A stretch of DNA of 56,579 nt from Nitrosomonas cryotolerans ATCC 49181. GTDB taxonomy: Bacteria > Pseudomonadota > Gammaproteobacteria > Burkholderiales > Nitrosomonadaceae. Below the pieces are notes generated by a model. That model did no database searches and was not told where the DNA came from. It saw only the letters and a program-made list of their open reading frames with translations. The stretch is from positions 1-56,579 of the forward strand of contig NZ_FSRO01000002.1 in assembly GCF_900143275.1 (NCBI RefSeq), read 5' to 3'. A program made the position numbers and the translations under genes. Below, piece by piece: positions 33,278 through 42,486 of this stretch. The stretch's first letter is position 1; each line of letters opens with the position of its first letter.

Positions 33278-36200
33278 ATGACACTATCAATGTGGATTTC
33301 AGCAGATTTGCAGTATGGACAAGTGGCGCCAGGTGTTGCACGCAGTGGTGCAATGCAACGCGTGCTAGTGGAGTACATTAAACGCCATCTATTTGACGAT
33401 ACGAATAACACTGATAATAACAATTATAGTTATGACCAGATGTTAGTAGTATTTACAAAACAGCTGAGAGAATTTTCAGCTTCACAATTGTCGGTCCATT
33501 CCTTGAGGCAAGCGATACTTACAGATGAAGATATCCAAGCTGCCAAGCTAGTTGATTTGGATTCCCAACAAGTGCCTGCATCCTTCGAAGTTGTATTTTG
33601 TGTGGCTATTCAGGGATTATGCCAAGCATTGGCAGAATCATTTGTGAAGGAATTGGGTTTTGAAAGTGAAAACGATGAAAAATATCCTGATATAGCTACA
33701 AAATTTAAACAAGGACGGGCTGCGTACACGCAAGTGGTGTACATCATTGCTTCCTTGTTGCAACAAGGTACCTGGCGTTGGTTACGGGATCATGATGTCA
33801 ATGATAAAACGACAAAATCCGAGATCTATCAGCTATTGGCCAAGGTATTACTAGAAAGTTTGCTTGTGGCAATGCATGGTTGGATTATCGTGGAAAAACT
33901 TAGGCCTGATAACGAAAAATGGGAACGCTATTACATCGGAGTCAGCTCAGACGATTTCACACAGCGAATCAAATCATTTTTAACGAAATTACCGTATCGC
34001 TATACCCTGCAACCGCTCAGACAAGCAGTTCAGTATGAAATTGGCGATATTAATCCAATCGCCAGTAATGGTGACAATTTTTTTTGTGTTGAACTCATCA
34101 AATATCGCTCTACAAATAATTTTTTGTACCAATTCCATGCGGGTGCCATAAAAACTGACTATATGGCCAAGCAATTTAAACAATACATTAAAGCAATTAA
34201 TGTCCAGCAGGCCGTACCCTGGCGCATAAACCTGACAGTGTTGCATTGGGCAAAATGCTTCAATGATCTGGCTAAAAAATATGCCATCCGGGAGAAAACA
34301 AATGTTGAAGAAAGCGAACAGGCTGCAAATCCACTTGTCATGGATTATGATTTGAATGTTGCACAACTCGACAGTCTGCGCGAATGGATTGCCAAAGCAT
34401 TTTATGAACCCGATGCAGCTGAAAAGCGCAAACACTTTGAGCGGTCCGGTGAATTTCTCGATCATATCCTGTCACGCCAAGCGCTTGATGAATTGAGCCA
34501 AATAACTGATGAAGGCTCCAGAACCGTATTCTACCTGCCGTGGAAAGCAGATTATCGTGGCCGTATCTACGCTGAAACACCCTGGTTAACACCGCAAGGG
34601 GGCGATATGCAGCGAGCATTGTTTGAATTTGCCAATGGTAAACCGCTTAACGAGCAGGGCATTAGTGCGCTATGTCGGCATGGCGCGAATTTGGTGCGGC
34701 GTACACAGATTTTGTCAGATCTTGGAATAACGGACAGGCAGGTGCTTACGCTTGATGAGCGCGAGCAATGGGTAGTGGATCATGAATCTGAAATCCTGGC
34801 TAGTGCGAAAGCACCGCTTCAAGAATCATTCTGGCGAGACGTTGCATCCAAGCCAATGCAGTTTCTTGCATTTTGTCTGACATATCAACAATGGAAAAAT
34901 GATCCGCAGAAATCTATCCATTTACCCATACAGATAGATGGCACCTGTAATGGATTACAGCATATATCAGCGCTAACCTGTGACGAAGGACTGGCGCGCG
35001 CAGTCAATGTGATGCCGAGCAATGATAACCTTCCAAGTGATATATACATTGAGCTGGCGAACGAAGCGGTTACAACAATTGGTCAACTCGGCAAACTGAG
35101 GAAGCTTGGTGTTGGTATTCATGAGAAAGGACTCGTTCTGGCTGATGCCTGGCTTGTCAATAATCAGAATCGGCAGAAATGGCTAAATCGTGACACTGCA
35201 AAAAAAATTGTCATGACCATTCCTTACGGTGCGAGTGAAACCTCGCAAGCTGGTTTCGTACTTGAAGCCATTGCTGAGCTGGTTTTTGAGGAATGGCGTA
35301 AAACAAAGGAACAAGAGAACGAAAAAGATACCGCGATTTATAATCAATTTGCACAATTGATTCCCTGGGACGAGAAGGGTAAAGGTAAAAAACAGAAAAA
35401 ATTTGTTATCAACTGCAGTAAGCCTCATTATAAGGCTTTACGTAAAAAGGCTTTTTGTAGTGATGTTATTGAAAAACAAGAAGCATGGCAGGAATTAATC
35501 GAACTAACCGCGCTGGCAAGTTATGTAGCACTGACGATAGTTCACCATTTACGATTTGCGTTATCGAAAAAATATCCATCTGTCGATAAATTTGCCGGTT
35601 GGTTGGAAGATATTGCGGATGCCTGTGCCGGTCTGCCGCTGCTATGGTTGACTCCGCTTGGTTTTCCGGTATGCCAGGATAAGTTTAAGCTTGGAGGAAG
35701 CTCTGTAACGGCAAGTTTAGGCACCAAGAAAATTACTATCGGTGTAGAGCGCCTGGGAGATGGGGTCGAATCCAGTAAGCAAAAATCTTCTTTATTACCC
35801 AACTTGATTCATAGCCTGGACGCCACTCATTTAGCTATGACGCTATTGGACGCTAAAGCTTCAGGTGTGACAGACATTGGCAGCATTCACGATTGCCTTC
35901 TTTGCCATCCTAATGATGCCGTTATCCTGAGTCAATCAGTGAGAGAAACCTTTGTCGAACTTTACCAGCGGACTAAGGGGAATCCTCCCGAACCGCTTAA
36001 GCGTTGGTTTGATTGGATGAATTTGATTGAAAAAATATCTGTGTTGCAGAAGCCAAATCTGATACTCGGTGCATTGGATGAAACAGACGGTTTAGGGGAG
36101 CGCATGCTCAGATCAAGTGCAGCACAAAGCCAGAATGCGGAATATGCCTTGCTCATATTGGATAAGATCCGCAATTTAGAGACGTCGCAACGCTATCTTG

Positions 36201-36346
36201 TTCGCAGTTTATTGGAATATATGGTAGAAACCGGTGTGCAAAAAAAGAATCCGAAAAATTTTCCTCCTGAATTATTTTCGATGGGTGACTTGATACTTGT
36301 GGATTCGAACAAAAAAACCCCGCTTTCTGAATATTTTTTTTCATAA
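33278..36346 (+). CDS. T7-type single-subunit RNA polymerase
   Basis: A 1022-aa protein with all core motifs of phage and mitochondrial RNA polymerases. The DxxGR motif is in WKADYRGRIYAETPWLTPQG (about 425). Motif A is IQIDGTCNGLQHISAL with the catalytic D near 554. Motif B is RDTAKKIVMTIPYGASE with K and Y near 650. Motif C is IHDCLLCHP with the second catalytic D near 871. It is longer than the 883-aa T7 enzyme, mostly through inserts between motifs. It has no phage neighbours: an HicA-like remnant lies upstream, and an IS5 remnant then the cas operon lie downstream on the same strand. It should transcribe DNA from a short specific promoter; which genes it serves is unknown. Confidence 0.93.
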   Translation: MTLSMWISADLQYGQVAPGVARSGAMQRVLVEYIKRHLFDDTNNTDNNNYSYDQMLVVFTKQLREFSASQLSVHSLRQAILTDEDIQAAKLVDLDSQQVPASFEVVFCVAIQGLCQALAESFVKELGFESENDEKYPDIATKFKQGRAAYTQVVYIIASLLQQGTWRWLRDHDVNDKTTKSEIYQLLAKVLLESLLVAMHGWIIVEKLRPDNEKWERYYIGVSSDDFTQRIKSFLTKLPYRYTLQPLRQAVQYEIGDINPIASNGDNFFCVELIKYRSTNNFLYQFHAGAIKTDYMAKQFKQYIKAINVQQAVPWRINLTVLHWAKCFNDLAKKYAIREKTNVEESEQAANPLVMDYDLNVAQLDSLREWIAKAFYEPDAAEKRKHFERSGEFLDHILSRQALDELSQITDEGSRTVFYLPWKADYRGRIYAETPWLTPQGGDMQRALFEFANGKPLNEQGISALCRHGANLVRRTQILSDLGITDRQVLTLDEREQWVVDHESEILASAKAPLQESFWRDVASKPMQFLAFCLTYQQWKNDPQKSIHLPIQIDGTCNGLQHISALTCDEGLARAVNVMPSNDNLPSDIYIELANEAVTTIGQLGKLRKLGVGIHEKGLVLADAWLVNNQNRQKWLNRDTAKKIVMTIPYGASETSQAGFVLEAIAELVFEEWRKTKEQENEKDTAIYNQFAQLIPWDEKGKGKKQKKFVINCSKPHYKALRKKAFCSDVIEKQEAWQELIELTALASYVALTIVHHLRFALSKKYPSVDKFAGWLEDIADACAGLPLLWLTPLGFPVCQDKFKLGGSSVTASLGTKKITIGVERLGDGVESSKQKSSLLPNLIHSLDATHLAMTLLDAKASGVTDIGSIHDCLLCHPNDAVILSQSVRETFVELYQRTKGNPPEPLKRWFDWMNLIEKISVLQKPNLILGALDETDGLGERMLRSSAAQSQNAEYALLILDKIRNLETSQRYLVRSLLEYMVETGVQKKNPKNFPPELFSMGDLILVDSNKKTPLSEYFFS

Positions 36347-36397
36347 TCAAGTTATGGAAAAAAATATGAGCGGCTTGTAAAAAAGAAAGGATTTCAT

Positions 36398-36801
36398 ATG
36401 ACACACTCACATCGTAGGCATGCTATATCAGATGAAGTATGGGCACTGCTTGAGGTTCATTTGTCTGGCCGTGGATGCGCATGGTGTGCCAGTCAGCGTT
36501 TTTATTACACAAGGCACCACAGCGGATTACCCGCGGGCTAATCGCTTAATCGAAGGACCTGATGTGGATTATCTATTGGCGATTGCGGTTATGCTAGTAA
36601 TGCAACTATTGAACAGGCAAGAAGGCAGGGTATGGAAATCGTAATCTCCTCAAAAAAGAATCGTACAGCACAAAGGTCTTACGACAAGGAACGCTATAAA
36701 CGACGGCATCTGGTTGAAAATGCTTTTCTCTATCTCCATAGAAGGCGCGGCATTGCCACAAGATATGCCAAAAATACTGCTTCATTCCTTGCTACTGTGT
36801 A
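36398..36801 (+). pseudogene. IS5-family transposase remnant
   Basis: Pieces of one transposase remain in shifting frames: MTHSHRRHAISDEVWALLEVH, then GYASNATIEQARRQGMEIVI, RTAQRSYDKERYKRRHLVEN and GIATRYAKNTASFLATV. The centre is deleted. It separates the RNA polymerase gene from the cas operon. Confidence 0.75.
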
Positions 36802-36834
36802 AATCAGGCGTATCGCTCTCTGGGCAAATATCTC

Positions 36835-38316
36835 ATGACTATACTATCTAAGAAAAAAATAAAAAAACGCCTGGTCATTTCGTTTATTGGCAGAACCGAT
36901 CTTAATTATATTGAGTCTCAAGGAGAAAATATCAGTCCTATTCTAAGACTGTTAACACATCTTTCGTGTCTCGAGCCAAAACTTTCGCTGCATCAGACAT
37001 GTTTACTATTATTTGATGATGATCTCGATGGTAAGACTGATCGATATGAATTTTACCAAAAGCTGCAGCAAGTATTGCCACAAATGGGACTTGATGGGCT
37101 GGCAGTAGAGCGGCGTAAAATTGTTCTGCCTGAAGGTCCTACTGACCTGAACGCACTATATGAGATTGTTTGGAAGAAGATACCGACTTCAGGCGCGCAA
37201 CGTAATAATGAAGTGATTTTTCATCTATCTTCAGGCACACCTGCTATGAAGTTTACATTGTTGCTTGCTGCCAATTGTCTGCCGCTGGAAAATGTGCGCA
37301 TGTTCGAGACTTCGATTCAAAATGATGTTCTGGAAGTGTACCCACCTTATGTATTAGCTGCTCGCGGGATTCATGAACGTGCACGTACAAAAAGCTTGTC
37401 CAAATTATCAGACAGAGCCAGGCGACAGTTAATACCCGATACCGTGTTTGATGATCCCCATGTGAAAGCGAGTTTTGCTGCGATACATAGGGCAGCAACC
37501 AACAGAAAGATGCCTCAGCGATTGTTGATAAAAGGACCGAGCGGCAGCGGTAAATGGCACGCCAGTGAACAATTTTCCAAGTGGCATGGTGGCGAAATGA
37601 TTAAATGGACAGAATGGTCAAAAGAACCAGAAATTGGCTCTGCTCAAACAGGTACACTGCTGATCAGGCATCTTGATGCCTGGCCAGAAAAAGCGTTGCA
37701 AAAATTGACAAATCTGTCAGAAAAATATTCAAAAATCGCCATTGCAGCCACATTCCGCACAGACCATACGCCTGCTGCAACATTGAACACATTGACACAT
37801 GATGGGTTGCGCGGCGCTATCCATATCGAGCTGCCCTCACTGGGTGCGCGTAGCGACGTCGTGGCATTGAGTGAAGCACTGTTGCGACAGCTTGGGCTGA
37901 TGAACGGTAAACTGAAGGAACGATTGCAGCATGATTTACAGACTGATTTATATCCACGGAATTTACACGATCTGAAATCCTTATTGGCGACAGCGGCTGC
38001 ACAAAGCTCCGGTGCGCATATTGATCGCTTAGCTTACGAACGATCAAGACAAATAAAGAGTGCAAATGAAGTGCTCGCACATGCCTGGGAAATACTTGTC
38101 GGGTTAGAGTTTGGTCCGGGAAGACCGAAGCTGGATGACATACTTAATATAATCCGTTCCGCTATCGCTCGCCGGATTCAAGCTGAGGGACGTAGTCAAA
38201 AAGAGATCGGTAAACTGCTAGGTCTCAGCCAGCAAACAGTGTCGGATATTCTTAAAAAAAAATCTGATCAATTTAGCCAGGAAATATGGATCAAGCAGAA
38301 TAATGAAAAAGTCTGA
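36835..38316 (+). CDS. CARF-AAA-HTH regulator (RtcR-like), first gene of cas operon
   Basis: A 493-aa protein in three parts. Residues 10-180 are CARF-like: RLVISFIGRTDLNYI opens the Rossmann fold and FHLSSGTPAMKF (about 129-140) fits the ligand loop. Residues 210-390 resemble an AAA+ domain, with LLIKGPSGSGKWHASEQF as Walker A (W in place of T/S). Walker B is degenerate (TLLIRHLDAWP) and no GAFTGA loop is seen, so it is not a normal sigma-54 activator although the layout recalls RtcR. Residues 450-478 are an HTH (RSQKEIGKLLGLSQQTVSDIL). It probably senses cyclic oligoadenylate from Cas10 and alters transcription. It overlaps cas6 by 14 bp. Confidence 0.8.
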   Translation: MTILSKKKIKKRLVISFIGRTDLNYIESQGENISPILRLLTHLSCLEPKLSLHQTCLLLFDDDLDGKTDRYEFYQKLQQVLPQMGLDGLAVERRKIVLPEGPTDLNALYEIVWKKIPTSGAQRNNEVIFHLSSGTPAMKFTLLLAANCLPLENVRMFETSIQNDVLEVYPPYVLAARGIHERARTKSLSKLSDRARRQLIPDTVFDDPHVKASFAAIHRAATNRKMPQRLLIKGPSGSGKWHASEQFSKWHGGEMIKWTEWSKEPEIGSAQTGTLLIRHLDAWPEKALQKLTNLSEKYSKIAIAATFRTDHTPAATLNTLTHDGLRGAIHIELPSLGARSDVVALSEALLRQLGLMNGKLKERLQHDLQTDLYPRNLHDLKSLLATAAAQSSGAHIDRLAYERSRQIKSANEVLAHAWEILVGLEFGPGRPKLDDILNIIRSAIARRIQAEGRSQKEIGKLLGLSQQTVSDILKKKSDQFSQEIWIKQNNEKV

Positions 38317-39214
38317 GCACTCAATCAAGGTGCGTGGCGCACAAGACCTGGTTGAGCTATGGCGCACATTGCCAGTATCCATACTGCGTTACCCTGCATC
38401 AACTCTGGCACCCGCGCATGGTACTGCAGTTTTGAGTGACATCCTGCGAGCGCGTGCCTGGCGCGAACATTGTGCCGCAGCGACAACGGTGAGTTGCGTA
38501 GAGTCGGGTAATTCATGCGCTATGGTGGATCGTAACTGCTGTCGGGCGGATGTCTTGTTTCCGGCTCAAATCGGAGGTGGTGCACAAAAATGGCGCATGG
38601 CTACGATGTTTCTACAGTGGCGGCCAAGTGTACAAGAATTACACCTGATTTCCGTAGGTGAAACGGCTTGTGAAGAACTTGACTGGGCGGCACGTTGCTT
38701 ACGTGAACATCATGGACTGGACGCGGTATTATCAACCGACGTCACCCATTATGGGGATTTGGAATTTCGTGGCACAAAGCACTGGCGCTTGGTGTTCGTA
38801 ACACCCTGGTTGGTTTTTAAAAGCAAACGAACAATAACATCTTTGGAAAGTAAGCCTGATGCTATCGCGATAGCACACGAGATTGGCAAAAGCTTGCGTG
38901 AGCGAGCAAAAAAATTTACTGCACTATGTTCACGAGAGGCTACCTGGCAAAAATTGACCTGTCATCTCGCGCATCACGTGACCAATGCACTGCTACCGAC
39001 AGCATTTTCAATTGACCAAGTGCGTATTGAACCGCAGCGACTGAAGCTTTCAAGCAGAGGAAATGGTGGAATGTTCAATGCACTTGTCTGGAATGGTGAT
39101 GTGACATTGTCAGTCGACGAGACACTGCTGCCATGGCTCAGCATTTTGTCCATCTGTGGTGGTGGTGAAAATGCAGATAAGGGATTTGGCAGTGTTGAAT
39201 TGATTCCACAATGA
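38303..39214 (+). CDS. cas6: Cas6-family crRNA-processing RNase
   Basis: A 303-aa RAMP-type protein. The C-terminal LPWLSILSICGGGENADKGF, continuing GSVELI, is the glycine-rich loop typical of Cas6. The middle contains RGTKHWRLVFVTPWLVFK, which fits a RAMP ferredoxin strand. Cas6 cuts the CRISPR transcript within each repeat, leaving the CTTGAAAC tag. I cannot fix the catalytic histidine by eye. It lies between the CARF regulator, overlapping it by 14 bp, and the CARF-HEPN gene, 39 bp on. A divergent non-Cas6 RAMP is the alternative. Confidence 0.7.
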   Translation: MKKSEHSIKVRGAQDLVELWRTLPVSILRYPASTLAPAHGTAVLSDILRARAWREHCAAATTVSCVESGNSCAMVDRNCCRADVLFPAQIGGGAQKWRMATMFLQWRPSVQELHLISVGETACEELDWAARCLREHHGLDAVLSTDVTHYGDLEFRGTKHWRLVFVTPWLVFKSKRTITSLESKPDAIAIAHEIGKSLRERAKKFTALCSREATWQKLTCHLAHHVTNALLPTAFSIDQVRIEPQRLKLSSRGNGGMFNALVWNGDVTLSVDETLLPWLSILSICGGGENADKGFGSVELIPQ

Positions 39215-39253
39215 CCAAAAGTTTCGTGACGAAAAATAAAGGAAATAACAAAC

Positions 39254-40894
39254 ATGTCATGGTTATGGCTAATTTCGGTGGGTGTATCCGATGTGCAATT
39301 TCCGGTGTACAAGAAAGACCAATGTGGACAATGGAATGGGCCATTACGTTTTGAAAAAGGTCGTGGAGGCATTCGTAGTGTGCACGAAGGATTACTTACC
39401 TTGCTCCAGCAAGATAAGGTCAAGTTTCCAAACTCAGGCGATGAGCTGCCTAAACCAGTTTCGCGTGAAGAAGCGCGTGATATAAAACTCGAGTTTGAAG
39501 TGATAGACGATCAATTTTTAGCGATCATTACGCATAAACAGTATCAAATTTCCAATGGCGGAGATGCCATCCCAAATGATCAGGAACCAGCATTGCCGTT
39601 GTATTGCCCGAAAGTTTATCCGCTGTTGAAACCCGCACTGAAGTTGTTTGCAGAGGAACCGGTTACAGTCATCGTACTGAATACCAATCGCAATGAGAAA
39701 CCAGGTGACGATCCAGATGAGCCTATTGCTTCCGGTCCGTTGGTCGCAAGATATCTGGCCGAACGGCTTAAATTAAAATGGGTGGATAATCAGGGAAATA
39801 TTCCTGACATTCTAGAACAAAACGTAAGCACTTGGATTGATATCTTAACCGGCGATGAAAAGATGGAGAACACAATTGCCCAGAAAGCAGTCGTCAAGCG
39901 TTTGACTGCGATTATTCAGGCATGGAAATCAACGCATGATACGGATCACAAGATTGTTGTGACGACTTCGGGTGGCATGCCGCCGCTCAAACCAATCATT
40001 GAGCGTGTGCCGGCCACATGCCTGGGACAACAGGCAATTACCCTGCTGGAGCAATCCGAAAGAGGAGGTCCCGCAGTAATTGCCCCGCTTGATTATAATG
40101 TCCGCGTTTCCGAACAGGAAACGTTACGTTTTCACTGTGCTGAAGCATTGCGCAGCCCTGATTATGCCAGTGCCTATGGGTTTGCGCGCCGATATCCAGA
40201 GTTACCTTGGACTGAATCAGTCAAAAATCTGCTTGGCCCGTTGTTAGGAATGTCAAATCACCCTTTGCAGGTAAAGGGTCAAACGATAGAGCAATTCGTG
40301 AAAATTGCTTGCCAGATTGAAATCTGTTTGTGCATGGGGGATTGTGCCGGGGCATTGAGGCTTCTCGGCGTGTTCATCGAGTCTTCCGCATGGAAGCTGA
40401 TTGAAAATGATTCGCGAATTCAACAATGGAATCTAACGGTGGATCGTGCCAATGAAACCGTTAATGGCGACTTATCGCCAAACCATGAGCTATTTGAGCA
40501 AAAGTTATTAGAACCAAAGCGCTGCGGTAAGCATAAGGTACTTGGCTTAACGCGGCGTTGGCCCGGATGGTTTAAGCAAGGTGAGCAACGACAGAGCGGG
40601 AATGCTTTGGATGCCATATGCCATTGTTATAATAAGAAAGATAATGCCCAGAACAGTGCGCGCGATTACAGAAATCTTCTTTCGCATGGTTCAGATAAGC
40701 CCATTAAAATAAAAGCGTTGAAAAGTTGTTTGAAAGAAAATGAGCTGATTAAGGATACCAATCAATCGTTCGGAAATAACTTCTTGATTGGCAAAGATGT
40801 AAATAATTTACTGGGTAGTCTCGGGGCTTCTGAACATACAAAAGCCATTGGTCAGCAGCTTGACGATCTTTTGAAAGAAGTCATTAAAGCATGA
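39254..40894 (+). CDS. CARF-HEPN ribonuclease (Csm6/Csx1-like)
   Basis: A 546-aa protein. The N-terminal CARF region begins MSWLWLISVGVSD and has the ligand-loop-like sequence KIVVTTSGGMPPLKPI (about 233-248). The C-terminal HEPN domain carries the RNase motif R-x4-H as R473-NLLS-H478 in ARDYRNLLSHG. Such proteins are switched on by cyclic oligoadenylate and cleave RNA broadly, causing dormancy of infected cells. AAGGA precedes the start, and the stop overlaps the Cas10 ATG by four bases (ATGA), so cyclase and RNase are coupled. The exact Csm6/Csx1/Can1 subfamily is not decided. Confidence 0.8.
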   Translation: MSWLWLISVGVSDVQFPVYKKDQCGQWNGPLRFEKGRGGIRSVHEGLLTLLQQDKVKFPNSGDELPKPVSREEARDIKLEFEVIDDQFLAIITHKQYQISNGGDAIPNDQEPALPLYCPKVYPLLKPALKLFAEEPVTVIVLNTNRNEKPGDDPDEPIASGPLVARYLAERLKLKWVDNQGNIPDILEQNVSTWIDILTGDEKMENTIAQKAVVKRLTAIIQAWKSTHDTDHKIVVTTSGGMPPLKPIIERVPATCLGQQAITLLEQSERGGPAVIAPLDYNVRVSEQETLRFHCAEALRSPDYASAYGFARRYPELPWTESVKNLLGPLLGMSNHPLQVKGQTIEQFVKIACQIEICLCMGDCAGALRLLGVFIESSAWKLIENDSRIQQWNLTVDRANETVNGDLSPNHELFEQKLLEPKRCGKHKVLGLTRRWPGWFKQGEQRQSGNALDAICHCYNKKDNAQNSARDYRNLLSHGSDKPIKIKALKSCLKENELIKDTNQSFGNNFLIGKDVNNLLGSLGASEHTKAIGQQLDDLLKEVIKA

Positions 40895-42486
40895 GCATAA
40901 TCAAACTCGAAATCAGTCTAAAGCGCGTCCAGAGTTTCATTTTTGACGTGCCGAAGCTCAAAGCGATGCTGGGTGCTAATGCCATGATTGGGGAGACAAT
41001 GCGCAATGTGTTGCCCGGATTGATGGAGAGAAATGGAAAAGGCTGTAAATTCATCTGGCCAGAAGACATTAAATATGATTTGAAAGATGACTGTTTAAAG
41101 GGATTAAAAGAGCATCTGGATGACCCTGCTATGCTTTATCAGAAAGGTATACTTGCACGTGATGGCGGGCACTTCATTGTGGCTTTTTCGGAAGAAAGCG
41201 ATGCAAAAGCCTTCCGGGAACTGGCAGAAAAAGAACTGGCAAAACATTTACCTGGCGTGTTGTTTCAGGCCCGGATTAAACCGTTAGAGCAAACAGAGGA
41301 CGAGAAAAATTTAAAAAAAGCGCCGGAAGAAGATTCTACGCAAACTGTTCCGCAAGAAATACATGTATTAAATTTGCCGGTACTGCAGATATGCCAGGTG
41401 ACGGGTAAAGAGCCAGCGTCGCCTCAAGAAGAGGGAAAAGATATTCCCGTTGCGCGTTCGGTTACCGAGCGAGAGAATAAAGGGAAAGAATTCAATCAAG
41501 GGCACGCGTGTGACATCATCGGTCTGATGCACGACAGCCTATACCCCGACAAAGACATGGGCTGGAAAAGGCCAAACGATCTCGCTGCTCTTGTGTCAGG
41601 CGATTATCTTGCATTGATCCATGCCGATGGCAACGGTATCGGTTTACGCTATAAAGAATGGAAAGATAAAGAAAAAAGCGTTAAGCCGGAACATAATGAA
41701 GCTCGTGGAGAAATTTTTTATCGCAGCATGCGCGTAGCCGCGCGCAAGGCCGTCGTGTCAGCACTCTCAAAAACGTTCACTGAACGTGGTGGCAATCGGC
41801 CCTATCAGGTTTTGATGCTGGGTGGTGATGATCTGCTGCTTGTCTGCCGAGCCAAAAACGCGCTTGAATTCGCCCACAATTACGCGCATGAATTAAAGAA
41901 CTACAAGCTAGCCGATGGTAACCCACTCCATGTGGCGCTGGGTGTCGTCATCGCGCAATCAAGTTATCCACTACATCGACTGCATGAACTGGCCGAAAAT
42001 TTGGCTTCCAGTGCCAAGCGGCTTTATCGTGCTTTACCTGTAGGTGAAAGAACTTCGGTAATTGACTGGCAAATCGTCACCCAATCCTGGTTTGCTGATG
42101 TCGAAGTAGCGCGCCAGCAAGGTGAAAAAAGAGTTTATGCTGTTGATGACAAAACAGAAACCTTGCTGTTTACCGATCGCCCCTACCGTGTTTTGGGTAA
42201 TGATAGTCTTGAAGGGCTGCTCACTTCAGCTAAAGCGCTGGGTGGGAAGGATGATAACAAAGTGAGTCGCTCGGCTTTACGCGGACTACGCGGCGCCTGC
42301 GAGCAGGGACGGCTGACCGGTGAATTGGCTTTCGAGCGTCTGCCGGATTGCGTGCGCAAGGTACTGAGTATTGATGACAGAAAACTCTGGCAGCAATGCG
42401 AAGAGAATAAGCCGCTTTATATGACGCGTGCGCTCGATGTCATCGGTATCTGGGAAATTTCCCGCTTGGGAGGAATTAATGACTGA
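40891..42486 (+). CDS. cas10: Cas10 with cyclase site but without HD domain
   Basis: The large subunit of a type III effector, 531 aa. The two Palm domains show ALIHADGNGIG (D246) and the cyclase motif VLMLGGDDLLLV (G311-D314), so cyclic oligoadenylate synthesis is expected. The protein begins directly with a Cmr2-like segment (LKRVQSFIFDVPKLKAMLGAN). The N-terminal HD nuclease is absent, explaining the short length. The system should therefore act through RNA cleavage and signalling and not by Cas10 DNase. It overlaps the upstream HEPN gene by 4 bp and the downstream RAMP gene by 8 bp. Confidence 0.92.
   Translation: MSIIKLEISLKRVQSFIFDVPKLKAMLGANAMIGETMRNVLPGLMERNGKGCKFIWPEDIKYDLKDDCLKGLKEHLDDPAMLYQKGILARDGGHFIVAFSEESDAKAFRELAEKELAKHLPGVLFQARIKPLEQTEDEKNLKKAPEEDSTQTVPQEIHVLNLPVLQICQVTGKEPASPQEEGKDIPVARSVTERENKGKEFNQGHACDIIGLMHDSLYPDKDMGWKRPNDLAALVSGDYLALIHADGNGIGLRYKEWKDKEKSVKPEHNEARGEIFYRSMRVAARKAVVSALSKTFTERGGNRPYQVLMLGGDDLLLVCRAKNALEFAHNYAHELKNYKLADGNPLHVALGVVIAQSSYPLHRLHELAENLASSAKRLYRALPVGERTSVIDWQIVTQSWFADVEVARQQGEKRVYAVDDKTETLLFTDRPYRVLGNDSLEGLLTSAKALGGKDDNKVSRSALRGLRGACEQGRLTGELAFERLPDCVRKVLSIDDRKLWQQCEENKPLYMTRALDVIGIWEISRLGGIND

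Noticed and set aside
37531..37700. Sigma-54 activator function for the CARF-AAA-HTH protein
   Set aside because: No GAFTGA loop, a substituted Walker A and a degenerate Walker B, so only the general layout of RtcR is shared.
40891..41100. HD nuclease domain at the start of Cas10
   Set aside because: No HD pair or matching length is present. The protein begins directly with the Cmr2-like region.
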